Of a DNA stretch of 64,000 nt, positions 53,854-63,553 are shown piece after piece (the stretch's first letter is position 1; every line of letters starts with the position of its first letter). Position numbers and translations under genes: made by a program. Origin of the DNA: Clostridiales bacterium mt11 (lineage in GTDB: Bacteria; Bacillota; Clostridia; Tissierellales; Tepidimicrobiaceae). The notes beneath the pieces are model-generated. The model saw only the letters and a program-made list of their open reading frames with translations. It was not told the origin of the DNA and made no database searches. The stretch spans positions 92,108 to 156,107 of the forward strand of contig LN874948.1 in the NCBI GenBank assembly GCA_001282665.1, in the 5' to 3' direction.

Positions 53854-54606
53854 TTAAAAATATTTACTAAACCAATCCACTGTCAACTTAACCACTATAT
53901 CAAAATGATCAAGAAAGCTATGGTCTGCTCCATTAATAACTTCTAATTGGGAGTCAGCTGAAAGTAGGTTAATTGCTACCTTTGATCTTTCATAAAGCAA
54001 ATTTTCTTCCTCATCATTATTACCATGTATTAGCAAGATAGGACATTTAACTCTTTTTAATATTTTCTTTTGATTAATTAGTTCAAATCCTTCTAATATT
54101 TTTCTATCAATTATAATTATGTCCCTTCTTTCTTCATATGTATATTCTGTTATATATCCTTTTTCCTTCAACTCTTTCATTTGCTCTTCCGTAAAAAAAT
54201 CATTCCAGTTATATTTCATGAAACCAGTTAAAGCCCCCGATAAAGCCATTGTTACTATTTCAGAAACGTAACTTTTCAAACAAATTAGAGTTCCAAGGCT
54301 ATGTCCGTATAGAGCAATCTTTTTATATCCCTTTGATTTTACATATAAAATAGCAGATTTTAAATCATCTACTTCCTTTTCAATAATCAAACTATCATTA
54401 TCGCTTTCTCCGCAACCACTAAAGTCAAAAGCTAAAGCATTAAAACCATACTCATTGAAAGCTATAACAAGTTTTTCAAAACGCCCCTTCGAATATTTAT
54501 TAGACATAAAACCATGACACATTATGATTATTGATTTTGAATTAGATGAATATAGGTTCCCAATTAATTCCAAGTTTCTTGAATTTTTAAACTCTACTCA
54601 TTCCAT
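53854..54606 (-). pseudogene. Alpha/beta hydrolase with a stop at codon 3
   Basis: From an ATG at 54606 (GAGGAAAG ahead) the frame reads Met-Glu-stop-VEFKNSRNLELIGNLY and then runs 239 codons to 53854 without another stop. The nucleophile motif is ALYGHSLGTLI near 90, with CHGFMSNKYSKGRF, LLIHGNNDEE (Asp) and GADHSFLDHF (His), so the enzyme is otherwise complete. The TGA at 54598-54600 could be a TGG mutation. Translation might restart at TTG (54573), but no good ribosome-binding site precedes it. The substrate is unknown. Confidence 0.7.
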
Positions 54607-55432
54607 TGTCTTTCCTCGTAAAGATCTAATCCAATGTTAAAGTTCAACAATATATAAGCGCTTGCTCCCTACAATATGTAAATTAATTTTAATCACTACA
54701 TATATAAGATACAGAAAATGATTCTTTTATATATTTAAATATATAAAAGAAGATATAAATTCGTCCTTTTCTTTTTATAAATTTAAATACTTTCTTAAGA
54801 ATGAGTATTTAGATAAATTGCTTAATCAATAGCGCAAATTGCACCGTTTCTATTGATAAATACCCTAATATTCATTAGCCCTAAATCTAATAAGGATAAT
54901 ACATCTAATGATAAATAAAATATAAATAAGAGTATTAATGCAATATCTTAAATCATGATTATAACCTTTATACTCTAAATACAGTAAAATTAAAAATAAT
55001 ATGAGCATAACAGAATCTAAAAAACAATCATAAAATACCATTTTCTATTATTTCTAGCCACTTTACCTTTTTTAACTTTTCTTAAGAACTTTATTATTTC
55101 TTTTAAATACAGTATTGATAAGAGCATAAATAATATCAATGATATCATTTTACTTATAAACTCATTTCATATTACAGGCAAGCACTCAAAATTGATGCTT
55201 GTTTATAATACTTACCTTAAATCTAATAATTTATATATCTTTTATCCTAACTACAATTAAAATAATCAATGCGACAATAAAATTAAAAAAATATCTGAAA
55301 TAAAATATTATCTATTCCCTAAATATAGTATTGACATAATTATAGGCTTTGCTTGTAATATCACTTCCACTTATAGATCACCGCTTGTACTAAATTAGGC
55401 TCCTCCGACAATTGATTTGAATTATTATCAAT
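54607..55432. other. Long AT-rich gap with one doubtful small frame
   Basis: About 825 bases with stops in all frames. A 43-codon minus-strand frame at 55017-55148 (MISLILFMLLSILYLKEIIK then a basic tail) could be a small membrane peptide, but it has no ribosome-binding site. The rest looks like decayed sequence. No RNA motif recognised. Confidence 0.4.
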
Positions 55433-56227
55433 TCACTTATTGTTTTGATTCTGCGTTTCAATCATAGTAGATATTTCAAAAGGGCATAATTCAAAAAACT
55501 TTTCTTGTCCCTCTTTAGTCATATAATCAATAGCAGCCATAACCATACCATAATCATTAGTCTGTTCTACATAATCAAATATTATTTTATCCATTCCATC
55601 TAAGGATATATATTCTAAAGATTTATATACACAGAAAAATTCTTTAGTTTCATTTGTATAAGAAAATACTAATTCATCAACCCTTTCTGTTGACATATTC
55701 GGAAACAACACCATGACTAAATAGATGTCATTAGTACGGTCATACCATTCATCTGCCAACAAATCGTAATATCTTTTACTATCTGCTTTTAAAATACTTT
55801 TATCAACTGTGTTGTCAATATATTCTAAAGCCTTTTTAGTGTTTTCAAAAACAAATTTATTACCACCATTTTTTTTCATATAAACAGATACTATTCTCTC
55901 TATTCCTTCTGAAGTCATCTGCGGAAGCATAAGATCGATTTCTTTAGTCCACATACCCGACATATTAATTATTTGATATGCCTTTTTATCGCTTTCATTA
56001 TATTGTTTCTGTGTGTTTGACGTTTTGTCAGTAGATATCTGGTAGTTTTTTTGATTTCTTAATCTTAGATCAATTATATTAGCATAAACTGTATTATTTA
56101 ACACATTACCATTTATGACAACATCATTGTCTACAATCTTCTTATTCTTTACAAACAAAATTACAAGTAAAACCGTAAAAGCACAGAAAATATAATTTAA
56201 AACTAATTTAAATGATTTACTTTTCAT
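55433..56227 (-). CDS. Membrane-anchored protein of unknown function
   Basis: 264 residues. One N-terminal transmembrane helix (near 8-26, signal anchor), then an extracellular, mainly helical part. Three to four degenerate repeats of about 35-40 residues share a pattern like MTSEGIERIV-Y, MSTERVDELVFSYTNE, SLDGMDKIIFDYVEQTND and MTKEGQEKFF. I know no family for it. ATG follows AAGGAGG. Downstream of the AT-rich gap in transcription terms nothing obvious follows. Confidence 0.7.
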   Translation of the reverse strand: MKSKSFKLVLNYIFCAFTVLLVILFVKNKKIVDNDVVINGNVLNNTVYANIIDLRLRNQKNYQISTDKTSNTQKQYNESDKKAYQIINMSGMWTKEIDLMLPQMTSEGIERIVSVYMKKNGGNKFVFENTKKALEYIDNTVDKSILKADSKRYYDLLADEWYDRTNDIYLVMVLFPNMSTERVDELVFSYTNETKEFFCVYKSLEYISLDGMDKIIFDYVEQTNDYGMVMAAIDYMTKEGQEKFFELCPFEISTMIETQNQNNK

Positions 56228-56497
56228 ATTAACTCCTCCTTACTACCTAGCTTTTCTCATTAATGGGTCGTATAGTATTTAGTTGTGTTGAATATATGTT
56301 TTTTTACTAAATTCCTATTAAACATTTTAGAGGGTAGTGGCTTAAAAGTCAGATAAAACATTGGCAAAACGTTTATTCCGAATCTTATAGTTATAAAACT
56401 CATAAAGTTTATTACCAGATATATACCCATTATTAAAAATTGTATTTGTTTCCCTAAGGATAATTATTTCATATCTATCTATTTTACAAAACATACT

Positions 56498-57067
56498 TTA
56501 ACTCCTCTTGCGAAAAATATAAGTAACAAAAAATCCTCTATCATCTGGAGTCTCAATATATTTAATTAAGTCGAAGGACTCTTTTAAATCTTCAAAATCA
56601 GTTGGTTGAATTAAATCTTCTTTCTTAATTTTAGAGTCAACCTCATGCTTATATCCAAAACCACAAATAAATAAAATACCCCTATCAGTTATATGATTCT
56701 TTATATCTTTAAATTGATTTTTATGTAATCTATAATGATTAATCAAGATATTATCAAATGTTTCAATATTATTTAAAGAGTTTGGCATACTCAAATCAAC
56801 TTTCATTGTTTTAACTAAATAATTATTTCTTTTAGCAAACATATTCAATCGTTCAAGGGCTTTGCTACTAAAATCTATTCCAGTAACTTTAAAACCTTTT
56901 TCAAGTAAAAACAAAGAATTCCTACCATCACCACATGCCACATCAAGAACAGTACCTTTTTTAAAATAATCTATATTTTCAACTACCGATTTTTCTGGAC
57001 TTAATGGGTTATCATTTCTATTAGCAAACTTTTCATTCCAATATTCTTTATTCCCCATATACTCCAT
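56498..57067 (-). CDS. Class I SAM-dependent methyltransferase (TehB-like)
   Basis: 189 residues. SAM-binding motif I LDVACGDGRNSLFL near 41-54, post-I GIDFSSKALERL, and motif IV region FDNILINHYRLHK. It resembles TehB/thiopurine-type small methyltransferases; substrate unknown. The start ATG is seven bases after AGGAGG. An IS110 element joins directly beyond this ribosome-binding site, so the gene has lost its native promoter region. Confidence 0.82.
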   Translation of the reverse strand: MEYMGNKEYWNEKFANRNDNPLSPEKSVVENIDYFKKGTVLDVACGDGRNSLFLLEKGFKVTGIDFSSKALERLNMFAKRNNYLVKTMKVDLSMPNSLNNIETFDNILINHYRLHKNQFKDIKNHITDRGILFICGFGYKHEVDSKIKKEDLIQPTDFEDLKESFDLIKYIETPDDRGFFVTYIFRKRS

Positions 57068-57121
57068 CTCTTATCCTCCTCGTATAATAATGTTATAGCT
57101 ATAAAACTATATTTTCTTTTC

Positions 57122-57335
57122 TATCTCACTACTCTTGTGAGATAATAATTGTACAGATAGGGGTCGTAGTATTCCTCCTTGAAGCGTTGTCTTCCTTAAA
57201 AAGGGTTACGCCTCTTCTTTACATCTGTATGCGAATGAGCTGAAGAATACCTAGTTACTGAATATCTAACGAGGTTGTATTGCTGTAAAGCAGAGAGGTT
57301 CTAGTCTTTATCTGTAAATACTCTAAAAGCTGGTG
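57122..57335 (+). ncRNA. Putative IS110 bridge RNA (copy B)
   Basis: Begins with hairpin TATCTC/GAGATA (57122-57144) then AATTGTA, has CGAATGAG at 57232, 110 bases in (114 in copy A). ATTCCTCCTTG at 57171-57181 resembles the left junction TTATCCTCCTCG at 57071-57082. Function inferred by analogy. Confidence 0.58.
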
Positions 57336-57340
57336 ATTTT

Positions 57341-58519
57341 ATGTTTTATGTTGGTATTGACATTGCTAAGAAAAACCACGAAGCTTCTATTATTGATTCT
57401 AATGGTAAGCTTTTGGATAAAAGTATTTCTTTTTCAAATTCTGAGTCTGGTAGCAATAAGCTTATTGCCTTACTTAATAAATTTGAAGCTGATTCCTCCA
57501 ATGTAATTATTGGAATGGAAGCTACTGGTCATTATTGGCTTAGTCTTTATTCTCATTTACTGGAGCTTGGATTTACTGTTTATGTTATTAACCCTATCCA
57601 ATCAGAAGCATTCAGAAAAATGTATATTAGACAAACCAAGAATGATTCTAAAGATTCTTTTATCATAGCCCAAATCATGCGTTTCGGTGAGTTTTCAACT
57701 ACTTCTTTAGCTGATGAAGATATTATGGCTTTACGCCAACTTTCTCGCTATCGTTTTTCTTTAGTAGATGAATGCTCAGACTGGAAACGCAAGTGTATTG
57801 CATTGTTAGATCAGGTTTTCCCTGAGTACTCAAAACTTTTCTCAGATACCTTCGGAGTTACATCTAGAGAGTTACTCTCTAAATATCCTACTCCTGAGGA
57901 TATACTTTCTATAGATACCGATACTCTTTCTAAGCTTTTATCTGAAGCAAGTAGAGGTCGCTTTGGTATCTCTAAAGCCTCTGAAATACAAGAGTCTACT
58001 TCTAATACTTTTGGTATTAGTTTTGCAAAGGATGCCTTTGCTTTTCAAATTAAACAAATTATTGCCCAAATTAATTTTATCGAAGAACAGTTAGAAGAAC
58101 TTGAAAATGAGATATCTACTTTACTTCATAGAACTAACCAAGTTATCACTACAATAACTGGTATTGGTGATGTTCTTGGTGCTGTTATCATTGGTGAAAT
58201 TGGTGAAATTTCACGTTTTGAATCTGCATCACAATTAGTTGCCTATGCTGGTCTAGATGCTTCTGTAAAACAATCTGGCGACTTTGTCGGAACACAAACC
58301 AAAATATCTAAACGGGGTTCTCCTTATCTTCGTAGAGCAATTTGGCTTGCTGCTACTGTTGCAGCTTTTAAAGATCCAGCACTATCTTTGTACTATTAGG
58401 CTTTAAGGGCACGTGGCAAACATCATTTAACAGCTATAGGGGCTGTTGCAAGAAAAATGTGTAATATTATCTTTGCTGTACTTACAAATGACAAACCCTA
58501 TGTCCCAAATATTCGTTAA
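57341..58519 (+). pseudogene. IS110-family transposase (copy B) with internal TAG
   Basis: The ORF runs 352 codons to a TAG at 58397-58399, then continues in the same frame for 39 codons (GKHHLTAIGAVARKMCNIIF) to TAA at 58517-58519, exactly matching the C-terminus of copy A. Before the stop: GIDIAKKNH, IGMEATGHYW, KNDSKDSFIIAQIM, TGIGDVLGAVIIGEIG and SKRGSPYLRRAI. Only the last helix region is lost, so residual activity cannot be excluded, but a nonsense mutation is the simplest reading. Confidence 0.85.
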
Positions 58520-58728
58520 GGCTACAAATATTTGTCCTTATATCTAACCTAAATCAGCCTAATTTTCTCATTTCTAATCTAGGCTTATTTGTTTTGCTTG
58601 ATTTTACATAAGAATTTATGGCAGGTTTTGTCAGGGGGCTCTTTTTCCCTTGACGGGTTCTGACAGAAATTCTATAATTACAAAGGCAAAATAAATTCGA
58701 TTTGCTATTGACTTTTAATAGCTGGTCT

Positions 58729-59043
58729 TTTTATATATTTTGCCGTATTTTACTAAGTTTCAATTCTAAGCGTATTTGCTCACTAAATTAAAAAATTTAA
58801 ATTTGCTTTAATAATATAAATAAAGATAATTATCTTGTAAAATAAATACAGGGTAATTATCTTTTCGATTACTTTATCCTAAGAGTATCATTTAATGTAT
58901 TCAATTTCAATATAAATAACTATAAAATTATCCAACTTCTCCTATTGATGATATTTAAGGATATTACCATAAAAAACATTGATTTGGAATTTAGGATTGA
59001 TATTCAATTATCTTTATTAATTATTATTTATAAATAATAGTAC
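58729..59043. other. AT-rich gap right of IS110 copy B
   Basis: No ORF with a start signal, no RNA motif. Contains GATAATTATCTTG and GGGTAATTATC near 58827-58861, a short inverted repeat of unknown meaning. Confidence 0.4.
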
Positions 59044-59925
59044 TTATGGCAATTGAATCCTCTCATATAATCTAATAGTATCGTCACGTTGTTTCATATC
59101 TGGATTACTAATATCGTTTAATGGTGCTCCCATAACTATACATATATATTCCTGCCCCCCTTTTATTCCAAGAGTTGCCCAACATTGTCCCGCTTTAGAG
59201 GTTGTCCCAGATTTTCCTCCCATAATTTCAAATCCCTTTTGAGGAATTTCTTCTAATCTTGATAATACTGTAGATTGTAAAAGTATTCCATTGGGATGAT
59301 CTAAAGTTTTTGTAGTTTTGAAAGTCTTTTCGGTAAAAATTTCTTTGAAATTTTCATTTTCCAAAGCATAATCTAATAATTTAGCCATATCAGATGCAGA
59401 AGTATACTGTTCTTCATTATGAAGACCTTCTGGACTAGTAAAGTGAGTATTTTCTAATTTAAGTTCTGAAGCTTTTTCATTCATCATTTTTACAAATCTT
59501 TCAACACTTCCTGCCACATGGACAGCAAGAGAGTTGGCAGCCTCACCTCCTGATGGGAGCATAGTTCCATAGAGAAGATCTCTATAAGTTACTTCTTCCC
59601 TGCCATAAAAACCAGCCATAGAGGAATTTTCTACCACCATTGTTTGGTATGCCTCTATATCAATTGGTGCTATCTCGGATAAATCATCAATATGTTCAAG
59701 AGCCACAATCACGGTCATTATCTTTGTAAGTGAAGCAGGATATGCCTTACTACTAGAATTCTTTTCATATTCTATATTCTTGTTTTCTCTATTCATTACA
59801 CAGATATATTCACTTGAATAATCGCCCGCTATATTTTTATATAGTCCTTTTAAAGAATCTTTACCTGTAACAGCAATTGCTATTATAACTATTATCATTA
59901 TTAACTTAAAAAACTTTTTATTCAT
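59044..59925 (-). CDS. D-alanyl-D-alanine carboxypeptidase (S11 family)
   Basis: Removes the terminal D-Ala from peptidoglycan stem peptides. 293 residues with an N-terminal signal anchor (FFKLIMIIVIIAIAVTG). Active-site motifs: SLTK near residue 68, SGGEAA in the place of SxN near 124, and KSGTTSKAGQCW near 240. The second motif is SGG, not the common SGN. Downstream of a VanRS-like pair but separated by a terminator; a link to glycopeptide response is possible, not shown. Confidence 0.88.
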   Translation of the reverse strand: MNKKFFKLIMIIVIIAIAVTGKDSLKGLYKNIAGDYSSEYICVMNRENKNIEYEKNSSSKAYPASLTKIMTVIVALEHIDDLSEIAPIDIEAYQTMVVENSSMAGFYGREEVTYRDLLYGTMLPSGGEAANSLAVHVAGSVERFVKMMNEKASELKLENTHFTSPEGLHNEEQYTSASDMAKLLDYALENENFKEIFTEKTFKTTKTLDHPNGILLQSTVLSRLEEIPQKGFEIMGGKSGTTSKAGQCWATLGIKGGQEYICIVMGAPLNDISNPDMKQRDDTIRLYERIQLP

Positions 59926-59953
59926 TCTCTTCCTCCTATAACATTAAAATAAT

Positions 59954-60010
59954 AAAAACTATGCCCTAAATGCTGATAACATAATATCAGAATTTAAAGC
60001 ATAGTTTTTT
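59954..60010 (-). terminator. Terminator between the sensor kinase and carboxypeptidase genes
   Basis: AAAACTATGC / GCATAGTTTT outer stem with an inner CTGATA/TATCAG helix, T-runs on both sides. Confidence 0.75.
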
Positions 60011-60060
60011 CGTTTTTTCTAAATAAAATCTTACGATTTTCTTACAATTATCTTACTGAT

Positions 60061-61134
60061 TTATATAGGTAATTTTACAATCATCTCTGTTGTTTCCTCC
60101 TCACTCTTTACATCAATGCTTCCATTATGAGCTACGACAATGGATTTTGCAATTGCAAGTCCAAGTCCTGCGGAACCTGTCCTTGTACTCCTTGAAGAAT
60201 CTATTCTAAAAAATTCATCGAAGATGTGGGATAGTTTTTCACTTGGTATTGTAAGTCCTTTATTGAGGATATTAATACTTACAAAGTTTGCATCGCGTTT
60301 ATTTACAAAAATATTTATTGTGCTATTTTCGTATGAATAATTAATTGCATTTCTAATTATATTATCAATAACTCTTTCAATCTTTTTAGTATCAATAGAT
60401 AATATAATTTCAGATTCAATATGGCTATCTATGTTTAAATTTTTCTCCTTTAATAATGGTTTAAATTCATATATTATTTGTTCCATCATAAAACTAAAAT
60501 CCACTGAAGTCTTTTCAAGCACTATATCTTTAAGATTATAACGGGTAATATCAAAAAATTCATTTATTAAATCTTCAAGTCTTAATGCTTTATCGTAGCA
60601 AACTTGTAGATATTTTTTTCTAAATCTTTCGCTAAGATCATTCTCTTCTTTAAGAATATTTAAATATCCTATAACTGATGTTAAAGGAGTTTTTAAATCA
60701 TGAGCTAAATATACTATTAAATCATCTTTTCTCTTTTCAGAATCTCTAGCTATTTTTTCATTATTTCTCAAATTCAATTTCATATTATTCATATAATCAT
60801 TTATCTCTTTTAAGTCCCTAGATAAAATTATGAGTTCATCATCTTTTACATATATTTCTTCCATTGAACCAAGAATTTCGTCCATATATTTTAATGTTTT
60901 TTTAAAATATACTAGAATTATAGTAAAATAGCCAAATGCTAAAACCGAAAATACCAAAAATAATCTATTCTCATTCGCCCAGTGATAAAATGGATACATG
61001 AATTCATCTCCATAATACATCCTATTACCTAGGCCTAGTTTAAATAGGAAAAAAACAGATAGGATTCCTAAAGTATATACCATAAACCAAACTATACATT
61101 CTCTTATAATTTTACCTTTAATATGTTTACTCAA
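60061..61134 (-). CDS. VanS-like sensor histidine kinase
   Basis: 357 residues. Two N-terminal membrane helices (about 13-35 and 57-78) with a short outside loop, a linker, then a HisKA domain with the phosphorylated His in YLAHDLKTPLTSVIGYL near 145 and an HATPase domain with IIRNAINYS and GSAGLGLAIAKSIV. The layout and H-box match VanS-type kinases. TTG start overlapping the regulator stop by eight bases. Confidence 0.88.
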   Translation of the reverse strand: MSKHIKGKIIRECIVWFMVYTLGILSVFFLFKLGLGNRMYYGDEFMYPFYHWANENRLFLVFSVLAFGYFTIILVYFKKTLKYMDEILGSMEEIYVKDDELIILSRDLKEINDYMNNMKLNLRNNEKIARDSEKRKDDLIVYLAHDLKTPLTSVIGYLNILKEENDLSERFRKKYLQVCYDKALRLEDLINEFFDITRYNLKDIVLEKTSVDFSFMMEQIIYEFKPLLKEKNLNIDSHIESEIILSIDTKKIERVIDNIIRNAINYSYENSTINIFVNKRDANFVSINILNKGLTIPSEKLSHIFDEFFRIDSSRSTRTGSAGLGLAIAKSIVVAHNGSIDVKSEEETTEMIVKLPI

Positions 61135-61813
61135 TAATATAGCCTACCCCCCAAACAGTTTTGATAAATTTTGGTTTCCTAGCATCTTCTGACATCTTTT
61201 CTCTTAATCTAGCAATATGCGCCATAACGGTATTGTTATTTCCTAGATATTTTTCATCCCAAATATTAACGAATAACTCTTCAGAAGATATTACTCTTCC
61301 CCTATTTTTAGCTAAATATAGTAATATGTCATATTCTAATGGAGTTATATCTATTTCCTTCTCATATAAGCTAACCTTATGAGAATCTAAATCAACGTGT
61401 AGTCCATCAATATCTATAAATTCCAATTCATTTCTTTTATTATATGATTTTATTCTACGTAATTGAGCTTTTACTCTTGCAATTACTTCGAGTGGATTAA
61501 ATGGTTTTGTAATATAGTCATCTGCACCAATAGTCAGACCTTTTATTTTATCAATATCCTCCACCTTTGCAGTTACCATAATTACAGGAAAATAATTATC
61601 TTCCCTTATCTTTTTCAAAATAGTAAAGCCATCAACATCTGGAAGCATAATGTCTAATAAAGCTAAATCTATACTATCGCTATTATTATTGATAATATTC
61701 AGTGCCTCTTTACCACTATTTGCTTTTATTACCTCATATCCCTCATTGCAAAGATAAAACTCTAATAAATCGGCTATTTCCTTTTCATCATCAACAACAA
61801 GAATCTTTCCCAT
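61127..61813 (-). CDS. OmpR-family response regulator (VanR-like)
   Basis: 228 residues. Receiver domain: acidic pocket VVDDEKE at 6-12, phosphoacceptor Asp in LALLDIMLPDVDG near 54, conserved Lys in ITKPFNP. C-terminal winged helix with LTPLEYDILLYLAKNRGRV and VWGVGYIIE. Pairs with the adjacent sensor kinase. ATG after GGGGG. Targets unknown; the carboxypeptidase is the obvious candidate. Confidence 0.92.
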   Translation of the reverse strand: MGKILVVDDEKEIADLLEFYLCNEGYEVIKANSGKEALNIINNNSDSIDLALLDIMLPDVDGFTILKKIREDNYFPVIMVTAKVEDIDKIKGLTIGADDYITKPFNPLEVIARVKAQLRRIKSYNKRNELEFIDIDGLHVDLDSHKVSLYEKEIDITPLEYDILLYLAKNRGRVISSEELFVNIWDEKYLGNNNTVMAHIARLREKMSEDARKPKFIKTVWGVGYIIE

Positions 61814-61872
61814 GATATCCCCCTATCATATTTTTTCCTTTAATTAAAATTGCTAATTTAATTAGTAATCAT

Positions 61873-62589
61873 TTATTGAAGTTCTAAGTATGTTTGACAT
61901 CTATTAATCCATAATCTTTCATGTTCTTCTGGAGTTACTATCCTATTAGTCAAATCTTTAATTGAAAAAATATTTTGTTTTTTACACCACTCCATACAAG
62001 TTTTATAAAATTCTATGTTATCAGTATCAGTTTCAAAATAAGCATAAACATATTTAAAGCCTTTAATATGGGCTGCAACTAGCCTAGAATGTCCATCTAT
62101 ACAAACCATCTTATTATCTATTTTTACACATGTAATAACTATATTTTCTGGTTTTCTAATCCATGTGCTTACTTTATCTACTTTTACCTCGCTAACAGTC
62201 AATTGTCCATGTGTTATTTTTTCCATATCAACTTTAAAAACTTCAATATTATTATCAATTTCAAATATCCATATAGAATCTTTCCTAAATCCAGTATATT
62301 TTAAGATATCCTCTGAAAGGATATTATTATTTTCGTTATAGATAATTCTTCTTAAATATGGGATCCAATAAACTATTTCTTCAATTAATCCTTTGATTGC
62401 TATATTCTCATTAGATGATTCAAAAATATTAAAATTTATGACTTCAGCTTCCTCTATATTATTTATTTTATATTCTAATGTTGCTACAACATCTTCTTCC
62501 TCACATGCAATTAAAGCAGTATTGTGAATTAAACTCTTCTTATATTTTATATAACTAAAATCTTTTTCACTTGCCCTATAAAAATCCAT
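61873..62589 (-). CDS. Two-domain protein: GNAT-like N-terminus and ParB-like C-terminus
   Basis: About 238 residues. The first 100 residues resemble a weak acetyltransferase fold (TALIACEEEDVVATLEYKI, ILKYTGFRKDSIWIFE). The C-terminal half has MVCIDGHSRLVAAHIKGF near 175, the DGHxRL motif of ParB/sulfiredoxin-like domains, followed by helices. I know no named family with both. ATG at 62589 follows GGGGGTAGGAG; a longer frame from 62709 has no such site. Confidence 0.6.
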   Translation of the reverse strand: MDFYRASEKDFSYIKYKKSLIHNTALIACEEEDVVATLEYKINNIEEAEVINFNIFESSNENIAIKGLIEEIVYWIPYLRRIIYNENNNILSEDILKYTGFRKDSIWIFEIDNNIEVFKVDMEKITHGQLTVSEVKVDKVSTWIRKPENIVITCVKIDNKMVCIDGHSRLVAAHIKGFKYVYAYFETDTDNIEFYKTCMEWCKKQNIFSIKDLTNRIVTPEEHERLWINRCQTYLELQ

Positions 62590-62820
62590 TATACTCCTAC
62601 CCCCTTTTGATATTGGAGCCTGCCCAATAATAATCTTATTTATATTTAAAATTTCGTTAATATTAGCTTTTTTTGAATAAGGGAAATACAATGACTTTTT
62701 CTTTCTCACCGTTTATAACCACATTCTTATTCATTCAAAACATCTCTAGCATCCATAAGATATACTTGTCTTATTATATCCATAGTATATCATTTATTTT
62801 TTCTTTTTCACTACTATGGC

Positions 62821-62874
62821 TAAAACAATATGAAAAGAATCCTTTAATTAAAGGATTCTTTTCATATTGTTTTA
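62821..62874. terminator. 54-bp perfect palindrome, bidirectional terminator
   Basis: Twenty-seven bases (TAAAACAATATG to CCTTTAA) and their exact complement, no loop. The right end overlaps the stop codon of the GNAT gene. T-rich on both outer sides. Confidence 0.85.
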
Positions 62875-63528
62875 TATTAAACTATTATAAAATTCTTTAT
62901 ATTTATTAATATCTAATTTAAAATCAAGACCATCGTACATATTTCCCCTTATACACTTAAAGTTCTTTGACCGTTTACATTCCACAAAACCAATCTTTTT
63001 AGCTAAATTAGCCATTTTATAATTTCCTGACCATGTTTGTGTATAGATTTTATCAACTCCATGACTTATAAAATAGTTAATAAATGCTACTAAAGCTTGG
63101 GTACCAAAGCCTTTATTCCAATAGGATCTTTCGCAAATATCAATTCCTATAGTTCTATACCCCTCTCCCTCTTTTGCATTACGAATCCATTCATATTCAT
63201 CATTGATAAAATAAGAACTACAGCTTCCAATATGAATACCATCTTTTGTGCAGATTTCAAATGAATGTCGCAAGATATCATTACTACGAACTTCTTTAAT
63301 CCTTTTCATCTTCTTTTCCCTAAATTCATCTGCATTAAATTTTTTTAAGTCTTCTTCTGATTCCCATGGGGCATCCCAATCATGCCATTCAATTTCAGTT
63401 GTCATCCAACGAATATCATCTTCAATATCTTCTATTATATAATCTCGTAATATAATATCCTTAAAACTAATTTCTACTTTAAAATCATCATTATTGGTTT
63501 CTTTAATAAGAATTTCATTATTTGTCAA
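62872..63528 (-). CDS. GNAT-family N-acetyltransferase
   Basis: 218 residues, RimJ/RimL-like: RDYIIEDIEDDIRWMT near 28, GIDICERSYWNKGFGTQALVAF with the acetyl-CoA loop near 150-165, and a C-terminal ANLAKKIGFVECKR. The substrate is unknown. TTG start seven bases after AGGAGG. A leader with two competing hairpins precedes it. Confidence 0.85.
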   Translation of the reverse strand: MTNNEILIKETNNDDFKVEISFKDIILRDYIIEDIEDDIRWMTTEIEWHDWDAPWESEEDLKKFNADEFREKKMKRIKEVRSNDILRHSFEICTKDGIHIGSCSSYFINDEYEWIRNAKEGEGYRTIGIDICERSYWNKGFGTQALVAFINYFISHGVDKIYTQTWSGNYKMANLAKKIGFVECKRSKNFKCIRGNMYDGLDFKLDINKYKEFYNSLI

Positions 63529-63553
63529 AACATTTCCTCCTAATTTTCATTTT

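Larger units (their letters stand above)
57079..58728 (+). mobile_element. IS110-family insertion element (copy B)
   Basis: About 1.65 kb, related to copy A at 15624-17227. Same layout: GTATAATA at the left end, a 260-base leader, transposase, and a GACTTTTAATAGCTGGTCT right end. The left junction is the ribosome-binding site of the methyltransferase. The transposase has an internal stop, so it is probably immobile now. Confidence 0.78.

Noticed and set aside
55017..55148. 43-codon small membrane peptide gene
   Set aside because: It has no ribosome-binding site or promoter and sits in a gap full of stops, so it is mentioned only in the gap entry.
58397..58399. Pyrrolysine-type TAG readthrough in transposase B
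   Set aside because: No pyl genes are in the window, and copy A has a sense codon there; a plain nonsense mutation is simpler.
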